From Phaeodactylibacter xiamenensis (GTDB lineage Bacteria > Bacteroidota > Bacteroidia > Chitinophagales > Saprospiraceae), in assembly GCF_000759025.1 (NCBI RefSeq), contig NZ_JPOS01000020.1:1-64000 (forward strand): a stretch of 64,000 nt of DNA. Direction: 5' to 3'. Positions 50,834-62,100 of the stretch are shown here, piece after piece. The position numbers were made by a program, and so were the translations under genes. Position 1 is the first letter of the stretch, and every line of letters starts with the position of its first letter. The notes under the pieces are model-generated. The model was not told the origin of the DNA and made no database searches. It worked only from the letters and a program-made list of their open reading frames with translations.

Positions 50834-51583
50834 ATGACGATTAAGATAGCGAAACCGGATAAGGAACCGGAGATTTTTTACTCTATTCAGGGCGAGGGAA
50901 AAAATATGGGTCAGCCCAGTATTTTCGTCCGTACCTCTTTGTGCAACCTGCATTGCAGCTGGTGCGATACCGATTACACCTGGAACTGGGAGGGTACCCG
51001 TTTTACCCACGATAACGATGTGCTGCCCGGCTACCGGAAGTTCAAAAAGGAGGATGTCATTGCAGAGATGAAGCTGGAGGAAGTAGTGGAGGCGATACAA
51101 CAGTATCCCTGCAAAAACGTAATCCTCACCGGCGGCGAGCCTATGCTGCAACAACCTGCGCTTGCCGCGCTGATGCAGGCGCTTGGCAGAAACTACTGGT
51201 TTGAGGTGGAAACCAACGGGACTTTACTGCCGGACCCTGCCTTCGAAGCGGCAATCCATCAGTATAATGTTTCACCTAAACTGTCGAACTCCAATAACAG
51301 TCAAAAGCTTCGGGAGCGGCCAAAGGTATACCGGTATTTCGCTCAAAGCGACAAAGCCCACTTCAAGTTCGTAGTGGCCACCCCGGCAGAGTTGGAGGAG
51401 GTGCAGGATTTGATCGATCGCTACGCCATCAAGCCCTCCCGGGTCTATCTGATGCCGGAAGGGACGAATACAGACCGGCTGGCCGAAAAGCAGGCGTGGC
51501 TGGTGGAGGCTTGCAAAGCGCACGGGTTTAACTTCACAAGCCGGCTGCACATCTTTATCTATGGCAATATGCGCGGGGTCTGA
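50834..51583 (+). CDS. queE: 7-carboxy-7-deazaguanine synthase QueE
   Basis: The 249-residue radical SAM enzyme has the Cys37-x3-Cys41-x2-Cys44 iron-sulphur motif in TSLCNLHCSWCDTDYTW, the PEIFYSIQGEGKNMGQPS start and NVILTGGEPMLQQP. It converts 6-carboxy-tetrahydropterin to 7-carboxy-7-deazaguanine, the ring-contracting step of queuosine (preQ0) synthesis. The cysteine pattern is CX3CX2C, the ordinary radical SAM spacing. The other queuosine genes are not in the window. It follows the MATE gene by six bases and is ended by a strong hairpin at 51588-51622. Confidence 0.93.
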   Translation: MTIKIAKPDKEPEIFYSIQGEGKNMGQPSIFVRTSLCNLHCSWCDTDYTWNWEGTRFTHDNDVLPGYRKFKKEDVIAEMKLEEVVEAIQQYPCKNVILTGGEPMLQQPALAALMQALGRNYWFEVETNGTLLPDPAFEAAIHQYNVSPKLSNSNNSQKLRERPKVYRYFAQSDKAHFKFVVATPAELEEVQDLIDRYAIKPSRVYLMPEGTNTDRLAEKQAWLVEACKAHGFNFTSRLHIFIYGNMRGV

Positions 51584-51587
51584 AAAC

Positions 51588-51629
51588 AGTGAAGGGCAAC
51601 CCCGGCGGGATTGCCCTTCACTATTTTTC
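51588..51629. terminator. Strong bidirectional terminator
   Basis: AGTGAAGGGCAA pairs perfectly with TTGCCCTTCACT (12 base pairs, eleven-base loop), followed on the plus strand by ATTTTTC and on the minus strand by GTTTTC. It ends the queE transcript and can also end that of the convergent protease gene at 51659-55273. Confidence 0.85.
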
Positions 51630-51658
51630 AAATCAAGGTGTCAACCTTATCAAATGGA

Positions 51659-54600
51659 TTATTTGCGGATAATCAGCTTCTTTGTCAGCTGTCCGTTAGC
51701 TGTGCGCAGGCTTACGGCATAGATGCCACCTGGCAGGTCTGCGGTTTCCAGGCGCATCTGACGGGCACCACTGGGGAAACGTACCTGCTGCAGCAGTTGC
51801 CCCTGCAGGTTGAAGAGCATGACGTCCGCCTGCTGTTCTACCGGGCGGTCCAGTTGAAGCGTCACCTCATCCCGGGTAGGGTTGGGGAAGAGCGACAAAT
51901 CGTTGTTCAGCCCTTCTTCACGGGTATTCACTACAGCGCCTTCGTCAATGACGATATTGAAGGTTTCGGTACCGATAAATCCTCCGTCCGGATTCTCCAG
52001 GACAAAGACAAACTCATCGGCTTGCGTATCGCTGCCATCGTGTACATAAACAAGGTTGAGCGACTCGATGGTCTCCTGTGTGAAATGATCATTGACGGCC
52101 AGCTCAAAGCCACCGCGGAACAGTTGCCCGTGCTCCGGAAGCGTAATGATTCTGTACTTGAGCTGTGCGGCGCCATAGGTTTCGTCTGAAGCGCTGAGCT
52201 CAGCGGTGGTAACGGTATTGCCACCCCCCGGAGGTACGTTGAGTGGTTCATTGGTCAGCAGGCTCGGCTTAGCAGGTTCCGCTGTAGCACAGAATTCGAT
52301 GGACCAGCTTTCGATAGCGCCACCGCCGCCGCTGCCAACAGCTTCTACTTTTAGTTGCCATTCGCCGGCAGTGCCTTGTCCGTCAAAGTCGGAGAGGCTG
52401 CCTTCCGGCTGAGCAATCTGGCCTGTTAGTGGAGGGCAGTTGATGCCAAAGGGCGCTTCGTCGTCAAAGCCAAGGCGGATCAGTCCCGTACTCAGGCAGT
52501 TCTGATCAAAGAGGAGGACCTCCGTGTTTTCCGGGCTGATCAGCGATACCTTCAGGTTATTGACCGGCTGATAGGAAATCTCCACATCAGAAAGGTTGAT
52601 GTCACTAATGGTCCCGTTTTCGAGTATATCCAACCGTGAGATTTTCACATTGGCATTAGAGCTGATGTTAATCGGCAGGTCTGAAGCCGCGTAGTCTTCA
52701 CAGGAAATGCTGGCTGTACGGAAGACAAAAGGGTCAAGCCATTCGCCGGGGCCACACTCTTCGCTTAACGGGCGAATACGCCAGTAGAAAAACTGATTGT
52801 TTTCGAAAATAATATCGTCAGGTACGAAGTCAGTCGTTTCCACGATATTGCTTTCGGTGTAGATGACGGCATCGCCGAAAGCCGGGCTTGTAGCCAGCTC
52901 GAAATCATAAAGGTCGGCATCCGGGACCTCATTCCAGCTAAAAGGCGTGGACAAAACTATATCTGCCGAGCCATTGGCAGGTGACAGCATTTCAAGTTCG
53001 GAGAAGTCGTTGGAAATCGTAGACAAATTCAGGAAACGTACGGCGGGGGGCAGGCTATCTGTTATCCCCGTGATTTCCAAAGAGAAGGTGTCTTCCACAA
53101 AAGTTCCCCAGTCAATCGTCAGGGTTGTGGCGTTACCTGGCGCCACCGGATTTTCGCTAAAGGTTACGATGGCTTCAGCAGGCAGGTCGCCATCTAAGGA
53201 TAGCGTGATCGGCTGATCAAAGCCAAGGAAGGCTTCGGTACTGATATCAATGGACGTCACCTCAGGCAGGCATATCGGGCTTACAGACTCAGGGGTGAGT
53301 GTCAATGCGAAACCCGGTACCGTTGCAGGCGCGATTTCGAAGTCTGCATTGGAGATATCAAAGAAAATATTGTCAGCGGCTTCTACACGGATGCGTGCGT
53401 CCGTAGAAACGGCATCGGGAACGGTAATGAAAGCGCTGCCATCGTTAGGTGTGCCTTCCAGCAAAGTGAAAGGATAGGTCTGCCCGCCATCTACGGATAG
53501 CTTGATATCGACGTGGTAGCAGCGCACCCGGTTGTTGTCGGTATTGGCTACATCCCAGCGTACTTCCTGATAATCGCCTACAGTCCAGACTACCGTATCG
53601 GAGTTAGGAATCTGAACGCGGAATGGCCCGGAGGTTTCGTCCGATTTGAAGGCTACGGCATCCCATACGGCATTTCCGCCCTGAGGGTTGTTGTCCCGAA
53701 CGGTGCAGCGGAAGGTCAGGTTACGCCCGTAATCAGGCAGGATTTCGGTGTTATCGAAGTTGTTGCTAATGATTTTATTGAGCCGTGGAAAAACCCGGGT
53801 TGGAGATTCCACCGGGGAGAAGGACCGGAAGAGCGGGCTGTCCCCCTGAGGGTTACCCAGGCCTACATCATTAGGGCCCAGGTTGTACTGTTCCCAACAG
53901 TAGGTGATCGCATCTCCATCGGGGTCTGAACCTGCTGCGGTTAATTCAAAAGGAGTACTCAGAGGGATCCAGAATCCATCTTCCAGTGGGATTTCCACAG
54001 TAGGCTCTGCATTGGTAGTTGGGGTTTTTGTGGGGCAATTATCTCCGTTGCCCTGACGGGTGTAGTTGAATATCTGCTCCAATGATCCGGTATGATAGTG
54101 GTCATCGGTCATATCGGTGATGTTATCATCCGGAGCACAAATGCCCGCATAAGCCATGATTGTGCTGCCACTACCGGGTTCGAATGCGGTGGCAGCAGTT
54201 ACGTTCTGACAGCTGTTCATGGTGTGGGTTGCACTAAATTGGTGCCCAACCTCATGCGCGATGATATCAATCACAAACGGGTCGCCTTCTGGCAGGGTAA
54301 TGCCGGATACACCGTTGGCTTTGTTGGTATTACAGGCAGAGCTCAGAGAAGCTACACCATTGCCTACAAAATCATTGTGTACATTGAGTACGTGCCCGAT
54401 ATCGTAATTGGGCAGACCTATGTTGGAATTGATGGCTATGCCCACCTGGCTCAGCAGCTCTGAAGTATTTCCGTTGGAAAGGTTGTCTGTTTCAGGGTCG
54501 GTAAAGATGATTAGGTCGTTATTTTCTACAAGTTCCAACCGGATAGAGGCGTCCCGTTCCAAAACTTGATTCAACCGGTTGACTTTAAGAACGATGGCTT

Positions 54601-55273
54601 CCAGGGCATCCTCTACAGTCCCCCCGTGGTACTGCGTGTACTCACCGGTAGCAGCCACCGCAAACCGGTAGGTGCGCAGGGTCGCTTGTGCCAGCAAACC
54701 CCGTTCGCTCACCTGGCTATCCTCAGCAAACCCCGCTTCCGCAGTGTGGTCTTTCACTTCACAGGTGAAACCCTGATACAGTTCAGTATTAGGGTTTTCC
54801 CGGGTGGCGTAGGTGATGTAAGCCGGGCCAGCCTGATCAATGTAAACGCGGCCATTATCCGAAAAAATGGTAGCATAAAAGCCCTTATTCGGGCCAAAGC
54901 CCAACCGAATAGACTCGCGTGGATTTTCAGGGTTCCATCCCCGGAACGTCTTGATGGCAGGGTAGCGTTGTGCAAGCCCTGCTGCCATAACTGGAGTTTT
55001 CACTATACTGAATGCCTTCAGGGTGCCGTCTGGCATTGGCATCAGGAGTTCAAGAGGCGATTCATCCGTGAACTCAGCTGGCGCTGCCCGCAGTGCCGTT
55101 CTGATACCCTGTAAATTGAGGTCAAAAGCCTCATAGCTGTCAACTTTGTATTGCCGTTCCTGCAGGGGTTGCTGCAGTGCTGACCGCGATTCAAGGGCGG
55201 TCCAGAAGTTCTGCTGCCCAATGGCTGGAAAAAGCACAGAAAGCAGAAGCAGATAAGTAAGCGTAAATCTCAT
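51659..55273 (-). CDS. Secreted metzincin protease with P-domain and T9SS tail (copy 1)
   Basis: The 1204-residue protein has a signal peptide, a propeptide, and a reprolysin-type metalloprotease domain at about 200-410 with HEVGHQFSATH (His340, Glu341, His344, His350), a metzincin HExxHxxSxxH. It then has Ig-like and fibronectin-like modules, a proprotein convertase P-domain near 870-1010 (ISDINLSDVEISYQPVNNLK, GEWQLKVEA), and a cadherin-like strand set (LPEHGQLFRGG, LVYVHDGSDTQADEF). It ends in a type-A T9SS sorting domain (LFPNPTRDEV to KKLIIRK). It is thus secreted across the outer membrane and breaks down proteins outside the cell. It is the most diverged of three tandem paralogues, and its 3' end faces the terminator shared with queE. 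Confidence 0.9.
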   Translation of the reverse strand: MRFTLTYLLLLSVLFPAIGQQNFWTALESRSALQQPLQERQYKVDSYEAFDLNLQGIRTALRAAPAEFTDESPLELLMPMPDGTLKAFSIVKTPVMAAGLAQRYPAIKTFRGWNPENPRESIRLGFGPNKGFYATIFSDNGRVYIDQAGPAYITYATRENPNTELYQGFTCEVKDHTAEAGFAEDSQVSERGLLAQATLRTYRFAVAATGEYTQYHGGTVEDALEAIVLKVNRLNQVLERDASIRLELVENNDLIIFTDPETDNLSNGNTSELLSQVGIAINSNIGLPNYDIGHVLNVHNDFVGNGVASLSSACNTNKANGVSGITLPEGDPFVIDIIAHEVGHQFSATHTMNSCQNVTAATAFEPGSGSTIMAYAGICAPDDNITDMTDDHYHTGSLEQIFNYTRQGNGDNCPTKTPTTNAEPTVEIPLEDGFWIPLSTPFELTAAGSDPDGDAITYCWEQYNLGPNDVGLGNPQGDSPLFRSFSPVESPTRVFPRLNKIISNNFDNTEILPDYGRNLTFRCTVRDNNPQGGNAVWDAVAFKSDETSGPFRVQIPNSDTVVWTVGDYQEVRWDVANTDNNRVRCYHVDIKLSVDGGQTYPFTLLEGTPNDGSAFITVPDAVSTDARIRVEAADNIFFDISNADFEIAPATVPGFALTLTPESVSPICLPEVTSIDISTEAFLGFDQPITLSLDGDLPAEAIVTFSENPVAPGNATTLTIDWGTFVEDTFSLEITGITDSLPPAVRFLNLSTISNDFSELEMLSPANGSADIVLSTPFSWNEVPDADLYDFELATSPAFGDAVIYTESNIVETTDFVPDDIIFENNQFFYWRIRPLSEECGPGEWLDPFVFRTASISCEDYAASDLPINISSNANVKISRLDILENGTISDINLSDVEISYQPVNNLKVSLISPENTEVLLFDQNCLSTGLIRLGFDDEAPFGINCPPLTGQIAQPEGSLSDFDGQGTAGEWQLKVEAVGSGGGGAIESWSIEFCATAEPAKPSLLTNEPLNVPPGGGNTVTTAELSASDETYGAAQLKYRIITLPEHGQLFRGGFELAVNDHFTQETIESLNLVYVHDGSDTQADEFVFVLENPDGGFIGTETFNIVIDEGAVVNTREEGLNNDLSLFPNPTRDEVTLQLDRPVEQQADVMLFNLQGQLLQQVRFPSGARQMRLETADLPGGIYAVSLRTANGQLTKKLIIRK

Positions 55274-55375
55274 TTTTAATGTTTTTTCAATTGATAGACA
55301 AATTCAAAGCGTAGCAGTTCTCAGCGGAGTGGAAAGTAACCTTATTTGTTCTTTTGGCCGGGGCTGTATATCATT

Positions 55376-55408
55376 ACACCGGGCAGTGCATACGCTACTG
55401 CCCGGTGT
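55376..55408 (-). terminator. Hairpin between protease copies 1 and 2
   Basis: ACACCGGGCAGT and ACTGCCCGGTGT pair perfectly over 12 bases with a nine-base loop, 14 bases after the stop of copy 2. The minus strand continues AATGATA, not a T-run, while the plus strand continues TTTGTTTTT. It may work as a terminator or a stabilising 3' hairpin. Confidence 0.5.
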
Positions 55409-55421
55409 TTGTTTTTAGAGC

Positions 55422-58400
55422 CTACTGTACCGCTATTTTGCGGCTGACCGTGCCTTGCTGCGTTTGTACGTTGAGAAAGTAAATCCCGCCAGGCAGCTGG
55501 CTGATGTCCAGTTCTAAGGTGCGGCTGACACTATTGAAAGCCTGTTGTGTAAGCATTTGGCCCTGCAGGTTGATTAACCGTAGTGCCACCGGCCCTTCCA
55601 CCGCTTGCCCGAATGCGACATTCAGCCGGTCGGTTGCCGGGTTAGGGAAGACTTTGAGCGTTTGGTCCAGTTGCTGATCAAAAGTGCCCACTGTGGCATC
55701 CTCATCAATTTGAATGCTAAAGGCCTGGGTGGGAATCCATCCGCCCTCAGGGTTTTCCACAATGAAGGTGAACCCATCCGTGTCGGTATCGCTGCCATCA
55801 TGGACGTAAGTCAGGTTGAACAGGTTGATGGTCTGCTGGGTAAATTTGTCGCCAACGCTGAGCAGGTCGCCACCACGGAAAAGCTGGCCGTTTTCGGGCA
55901 GAGTAACAATAGTGTACTCAATGTCTTGAGGAGTATTTACACTATCCTGTACTTCGAGCTCGTTTATCGTGATGGTATTTCCGCCACCGGGAGGCACTGC
56001 CAGGATTTCGTTCCGGATCACGGTAGGTGAAGATGGCGTTACTGCGGCACAGAACTCCAGCCCCCATTTTTCCAGTGCACCCCCACCCGTACCTTGCTGC
56101 AGGATCTCAATCTCGAGCGTCCATTCCCCAAAGGTGTCCTCTCCGTCAAAGGCAGTGAGGGGCTCGTGCGGCTTCACGGGGATTGTAGTAATCGGTGGAC
56201 AGGCGATGGAGTTCGGGGCTTCATCGTCAAAAGAAGCCCGGAGCAGTGGTGAACCGAAGCAGGACTGGTCAAACAGGACCACGCGGGTACCAGCCGGACT
56301 GATAACCGTTACCCGAAGCACGTTGACGGTTTGGTAAGGAATCTCCAGGTTGTCAATATTAATGTCGCTGATCGTGCCGCTCTCTGTGATGAAAATTTTT
56401 GAAGTCCGTACCCCGGGGTTGTTGGAAAGGGTTACAGGTAAGTCAACCGGTAAGTTGTTTACACAGTCCACGGTGGAAGTCCGAAACGCGGAAGGTTCAA
56501 GATAATCGCCCGGGCCACAATCGTTCTCCGGGCGTATCCGCCAGAAGTAGAGCTCGTTTTGTTCAAAAAAGCCAGCTGGCTGATATGCTGCATCGGTCAG
56601 TCCGGAAGCCTCTTCAAATATGGTCGACTCCTCAAAAGTGGGGCTGGTCGCAATCTGAATATCATACCGGTCGGCGCTCGGTACATCCTGCCAGCTAAAA
56701 TCTGTACTGAAAACAATACCGGATTGACCGTCCACAGGCGTGAGCATTTCCAGTGCCGAATAATCGCTGGACAAAGTGATCACGCGAATCTCCCGCAAAG
56801 AGGTATCGACACCCGGTATCACAGCCTGAACCATCAGGTTGATCGTATCTCTTCCCTGGTTTGGTGCGATATCCAGATTCAGGAAGGCAGATTCGCCCGC
56901 CGTAACTGTATTTGACGTAAAGCTTGCTGAAGAACCAGCGGGGAGCTCGCCGATAAGGCTCAGCGTCAGGGTGCTGTCAAAACCAAGGATGGAAGTGGTA
57001 CTTACCTCTATGCTCAGTGCCTCGCTGGGCAGGCAGACCAACGGGAAGGTGGCAGGCGATACATTCATCGCATAGCCTGGTTCTGTAGCCGGCTCGATCG
57101 CAAAATCGAAGTCGTTGATGTCGAAGAAAATATTGTCGGAAGCTTTGATTTTGATCCGTGCATCGTTGGTTGACAGGTCTGGGACATCTACAAAAGCCGA
57201 GCCATCATTTGGCGTAGCTTCCAGTAGGGTGTATGGATAAGTAAATCCACCGTCCACAGACAGCAGCACATCCACATACTGGCAGTTTACCCTTGGGTTA
57301 GTGGTATTGGCGACATCCCAGGTCACTTCCCGGTACTCGCCACCGGTCCAACTCAGTCCTGTCTCATTGCCCGTCAGCACTACAAATGGCCCGGCTGTTT
57401 CGTCTGACCGGAATGCCACAGGCTGCCAAATAGTCGATCCATGATTAACATTATTGTCGCGTACGACGAATTGAAAAGTCAGGTCACGGCTATAGGTCGG
57501 CAATACTTCGGTGTTATCGGGATCGTTGTTGATAATCTTGTCTATTCTGGGGAACACCCGGGTATTTCCATTTGCAGAAGGGGGGAAGGAACGGAAAAGC
57601 GGCGCATTGCCAATTGGTTCGCCTATAGGTGAAACCGGGCCAAGGTCAAATTGCTCCCAGATGTAAGTGAGGTTATCTCCGTCTTCATCGGTAGCCGTCG
57701 CACGGAGCTCAAAGGGGGTGGAAATGGGGATGAAAAACCCGCTCTCATAAGGCATTTGTATTTCCGGTTCATGGTTTTCAGTAATGGTTTCCGTACCACA
57801 GGTGGCACCGGTACCCATTCTTGAATACCCGATCAGATCTTCAAGGGAACCCACATTATAGTAAGGATCACGGAAAGCAATATTCTGGTTGCCACAAGCA
57901 CCAGCGTAAGACATGATGGTGGTTCCGCTGCCCGGCTCGTAAGCGTTGGCAGAGGATAGCTGATCCATGTTCCCGGGGCAATTGCTCCAGCTATGGCCTA
58001 CAGAGAATTGGTGGCCGACTTCGTGAGCCAGGGTGCCCTGTGCAGTGAATACGAGGTTGCTGGAAGAAAAGCAGGTTACGGCCCTGCCTTTATTGAGAGT
58101 ACAAACGCCCCCACCGGCTACGCCACCAACATCCGTGCAGCCACCGGTAAAAATATGACCAATGTCGTAGCTGTTAAGCCCAATCGCTCCATTCAGATAC
58201 CCGGCGATTTGTCCCAGAAGCACCAGGCCTTCATTAGCGTTTTGGAAGGGGTCCGTGCCCGGGTTAAGGTGGATCAGCTGGTCATTATTAGGTACGAGCT
58301 CCATACTGACTGAGCCCTCGGTTTGGAGGACTTCATTCAACCGGTTGATGATGGTGGCATAGGCGCCAAGCACATCATCCATTGTGCCGCCCTGATTCTG

Positions 58401-59075
58401 AGCGAACTCACCGGTACAGGCCGCTGCCAGGCGGTAGGTCCGAAGCGGGAGGCTGGCACCGGAGAAGCTGCGGAAGGATAAAGCTTCCGGATTGCTGTTG
58501 CGGGGTTCTTCGCCAAAGTGTTCCTCGTGCATTTGATCATTAAACCCGCATGAAGCATCTGTAAAGGCATCAGGAGCTACATCCTTTTTGCTGTAGAAGG
58601 CATAATGCCGAACCTGCCCGGATGCATAAGGCTCAATGTAAAATCTGCCCTCCGGGGTTCTGATGCCAACTGTAAGCCCTTTGTTCGTGACCTCAAAACG
58701 GGCAGAAACAAAGGGATGGATCTTACTTATGGCGGTGTAAGCTTTGATGTGAGGGTACTTTTCAGCCAGTTCGGGCGCCATGATCCGGGATTCCACTACC
58801 TCAAATGGCTCTACTGTACCATCCGGAAGGGGCAGTTCCACTTCCGCCGGATTGTGCTGTGCAGCTGCGGTGAAGGCAAGTGGTGCATTAGCAACCTGCT
58901 GAATAAAAGACGCATAATCTAAAGCCAGCGTGCGGTATTGCTTTGCCGGGATCGCAACTTCAGCTCCCGGGGCGAGCATGATGCTTTGTTCACTGATATC
59001 AGTCCACAAGCTGGACTGTGCGTTCAAAAAAGGGAGTGCAAAAAAGCAAAGAAGAATCGTGAAAATGGGTTTCAT
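55422..59075 (-). CDS. Secreted metzincin protease with P-domain and T9SS tail (copy 2)
   Basis: The 1217-residue protein follows the same plan as copy 1: signal peptide (MKPIFTILLCFFALPFLNA), propeptide, metzincin domain with HEVGHQFSVGH (HEVGH at 351-355), Ig/fibronectin-like modules, P-domain (ISDINIDNLEIPYQTVNVLR, FGEWTLEIEILQQ), cadherin-like strands and T9SS tail ending RKIAVQ. In its middle and C-terminal two thirds it is nearly the same as copy 3, with many long identical stretches, but it is clearly different from copy 1. The gene has its own short leader and is followed by a hairpin. The protease is a predicted extracellular enzyme; the specificity is unknown. Confidence 0.9.
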   Translation of the reverse strand: MKPIFTILLCFFALPFLNAQSSLWTDISEQSIMLAPGAEVAIPAKQYRTLALDYASFIQQVANAPLAFTAAAQHNPAEVELPLPDGTVEPFEVVESRIMAPELAEKYPHIKAYTAISKIHPFVSARFEVTNKGLTVGIRTPEGRFYIEPYASGQVRHYAFYSKKDVAPDAFTDASCGFNDQMHEEHFGEEPRNSNPEALSFRSFSGASLPLRTYRLAAACTGEFAQNQGGTMDDVLGAYATIINRLNEVLQTEGSVSMELVPNNDQLIHLNPGTDPFQNANEGLVLLGQIAGYLNGAIGLNSYDIGHIFTGGCTDVGGVAGGGVCTLNKGRAVTCFSSSNLVFTAQGTLAHEVGHQFSVGHSWSNCPGNMDQLSSANAYEPGSGTTIMSYAGACGNQNIAFRDPYYNVGSLEDLIGYSRMGTGATCGTETITENHEPEIQMPYESGFFIPISTPFELRATATDEDGDNLTYIWEQFDLGPVSPIGEPIGNAPLFRSFPPSANGNTRVFPRIDKIINNDPDNTEVLPTYSRDLTFQFVVRDNNVNHGSTIWQPVAFRSDETAGPFVVLTGNETGLSWTGGEYREVTWDVANTTNPRVNCQYVDVLLSVDGGFTYPYTLLEATPNDGSAFVDVPDLSTNDARIKIKASDNIFFDINDFDFAIEPATEPGYAMNVSPATFPLVCLPSEALSIEVSTTSILGFDSTLTLSLIGELPAGSSASFTSNTVTAGESAFLNLDIAPNQGRDTINLMVQAVIPGVDTSLREIRVITLSSDYSALEMLTPVDGQSGIVFSTDFSWQDVPSADRYDIQIATSPTFEESTIFEEASGLTDAAYQPAGFFEQNELYFWRIRPENDCGPGDYLEPSAFRTSTVDCVNNLPVDLPVTLSNNPGVRTSKIFITESGTISDINIDNLEIPYQTVNVLRVTVISPAGTRVVLFDQSCFGSPLLRASFDDEAPNSIACPPITTIPVKPHEPLTAFDGEDTFGEWTLEIEILQQGTGGGALEKWGLEFCAAVTPSSPTVIRNEILAVPPGGGNTITINELEVQDSVNTPQDIEYTIVTLPENGQLFRGGDLLSVGDKFTQQTINLFNLTYVHDGSDTDTDGFTFIVENPEGGWIPTQAFSIQIDEDATVGTFDQQLDQTLKVFPNPATDRLNVAFGQAVEGPVALRLINLQGQMLTQQAFNSVSRTLELDISQLPGGIYFLNVQTQQGTVSRKIAVQ

Positions 59076-59135
59076 ACTTTTACAGTTATGCTGTCATGGC
59101 CGATATCAAAAACATAGGGTATAGCCTTGAAAGAA

Positions 59136-59164
59136 GTACCGGGCAACGGTCAGCCGCCCGGTAC
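59136..59164 (-). terminator. Hairpin after protease copy 3
   Basis: GTACCGGGC and GCCCGGTAC pair over nine bases with an eleven-base loop, 14 bases after the stop of copy 3; the minus strand continues TTCTTTC. It matches the hairpin after copy 2 in placement and in its CCGGGC core, so it probably has the same role. Confidence 0.55.
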
Positions 59165-59177
59165 ATTTGAATTTGTT

Positions 59178-62100
59178 TTACTGTACAGCTACTTGTCTGC
59201 TGACCAACCCCTTCTTCGTCTGAACGGTAAGGAGATAAATGCCCTTTGGAAGTTGATCAACATTTAACGTAACGGTACCACTAATACTGTTGTATGCCTG
59301 TTGATTGACGACCTGTCCCTGCAAATTGATCAGTTGCAACGATACGCTGCCGTCGATAGCTTGCCCGAATGTCACATTCAATACATCCTGAGTAGGGTTC
59401 GGGAATACCTTGAGTGTTTTATCCAGCCCCAGGTCTGAAGTGCTAACCGTCGCATCTTCGTCAATCTGAATGCTGAAGGTCTGAGTGGGGATCCATCCGC
59501 CCTCAGGGTTTTCCACAATGAAGGTAAACGCATCCGATTCCGTATCGCTGCCGTCGTGTACGTAGGTCAGGTTGAACAGATTGATGGTTTGCTGGGTAAA
59601 CTCGTCCCCTACGCCCAGCAGGTCGCCACCGCGGAAAAGCTGACCGTTTTCAGGCAGGGTAACAATAGTATATTCGATATCCTGCGGAGCACTTTCACTA
59701 TCCTCTACTTCCAGCTCATTCACTGTGATGGTATTGCCACCACCGGGAGGCACCGCCAGGACTTCGTTCCTGATAATGCTTGGTGAAGATGGCGTGATGG
59801 CCGCACAGAATTCCAGCCCCCATTTCTCCAGCGCGCCACCGCCCGTACCTTGCTGAAGGATTTCAATTTCCAGCGTCCATTCCCCAAAGGTATCTTCTCC
59901 GTCAAAGGCAGATAAAGGCTCGTGGGGCTTCACGGGAATAGTGGTGATAGGAGGGCAGGCAATCGGGTTCGGGGCTTCGTCGTCGAAGGAAGCCCGAAGC
60001 AGTGGAGAGCCGAAGCAGGACTGGTCAAACAGGACTACGCGGGTACCCGCAGGGCTGATGATGGTTACCCGAAGGCCATTGACCGTTTGGTAGGGGATCT
60101 CCAGCTCATCTATATTGATATCACTGATGGTGCCACTTTCAGTAACAAAAATCTTGGAAGTCCGTACCCCTGGGTTGTTGGAGAGGTTGACAGGCAAGTC
60201 TACCGGCAGGTTGTTTTCACAGTCTACACTGGAAGTCCGGAAAGCAATAGGTTCCAGGTACTCTCCCAATCCGCAGTCATTCTCCGGGCGTATCCTCCAG
60301 AAGTAGAGTTGGTTCTGATCAAAGAAACCTTCCGGCTGGTAGGCTGCTTCGGTGAGCCCAAAAGCCTCTTCAAAGATCGTCCCTTCCTCAAAAGTCGGGC
60401 TGGTAGCAATCTGAATATCATAACGGTCAGCGCTGGATACGTCCAGCCAGCTGAAATCTGTACTGAAGACGATGCCGGATTCTCCATCAACGGGCGTAAG
60501 CATTTCCAGCTCTGAGTAATCGCTGGACAAAGTGATGATCCGGATCTCCCGCAAAGAAGTATCCACACCGGGAATCATTGCCTGCACAAGAAGGTCAAGG
60601 GTATCTCTGCCCTGGTTGGGGGCGATATTGAGGTTCAGGAAGGTTGATGCGCCTATGGCTAGTGTATCTGAGGTGAAAGTAGCAGAAGAACCCGCCGGCA
60701 GTTCGCCTACAAGGCTCAGCATCAATGTGGTGTCTAAGCCCAGGATGGCGCTGGTACTGATTTCGATACTCAAAGCTTCGCTTGGCAGGCATACCAATGG
60801 GAAAGTAGCAGGTGCCACACTCATGGCGTAGCCCGGCTCGGTAGCTGCCTCAATCGTAAAGTCAAAGTCATTGATGTCGAAGAAAATATTATCAGAGGCC
60901 TGTATACGGATACGGGCATCTTCGGTGGCTATATCCGGTACATCTACAAAAGCCGAGCCATCGTTTGGCGTTGCTTCCAGCAGGGTGTACGGATAGGTGA
61001 ACCCACCATCCACAGAGAGCAGCACATCCACATACTGGCAGTTGACGCGTGCGTTGGTGGTGTTGGCTACATCCCAGGTTACCTCGCGATAGTCTCCTCC
61101 GGTCCAGCTAAACCCGTTTTCATTGCCGGTCAGCACCACAAAAGGGCCGGCCGTTTCGTCCGCTTTGAATGCAACAGGTTGCCAAACGGCAGAACCATGG
61201 TTGACGTTGTTGTCGCGAACCACAAACTGGAAGGTCATATCCCGGCTGTAGGTGGGGAGTACCTCCGAAACATCATAGTTGTTATTGATAATTTTATTGA
61301 GGCGAGGGAAGGTCCTGGTGTGGCCGGAGGGTGAAGGTGCGAAAGTCCGGAAAAGGGGCGCATTGCCAAAAGGCTCGCCAATTGGAGATACCGGTCCGAG
61401 GTCAAACTGCTCCCATACATAGGTCAGGTTGTCCCCGTCTTCATCAGTAGCTGACGCACTTAATCTGAACGGTGTGGAGATGGGAATAAAGAAACCATCT
61501 TCATAGTCCATCTGTATGACTGGCTCGTGGTTGTCCGTAATGGTTTCTGTTCCACAGCTGGATCCGGTGCCTACCCGGGAAAAACCAATGAAGTCTTCCA
61601 GAGAGCCGATGTTGTAGTAGTCGTCGTTGTTGGTGACAATATTCTGGTTGCCACAAGAGCCGGCGTAAGACATGATGGTGCTACCGCTGCCGGGCTCGTA
61701 GGCGTTCGAGCTGGACAACTGCTCCAGAATCCCCGGGCAGTTATTCCAGCTATGGCCAGCGGAAAACTGATGACCGACCTCATGCGTAACAATCCGGTCC
61801 ACAATAGCGACTACGTTGCTGAAGGAAAAACAGGTTACGCCCCGTCCTTTGCCGGGGGTACATACTGCGCCACTCACTACGCCGCCTACGTCTGTACAGC
61901 CACCGGTAAAAATGTGGCCAATATCAAAGTTGTTCAACCCAACTGCGCCATTGAGGAAATCCTGATTCTGTCCAAGCAGAGCGCCTCCCATGTTCGCATT
62001 ATTGAAAGGGTCTGTGCCGGGATCAAGGTGGATCAACTCATCGTTATCGGGAATGAGCTCCATGGTAACAGAGACTTCCGACTGGAAGACCTCATTCATC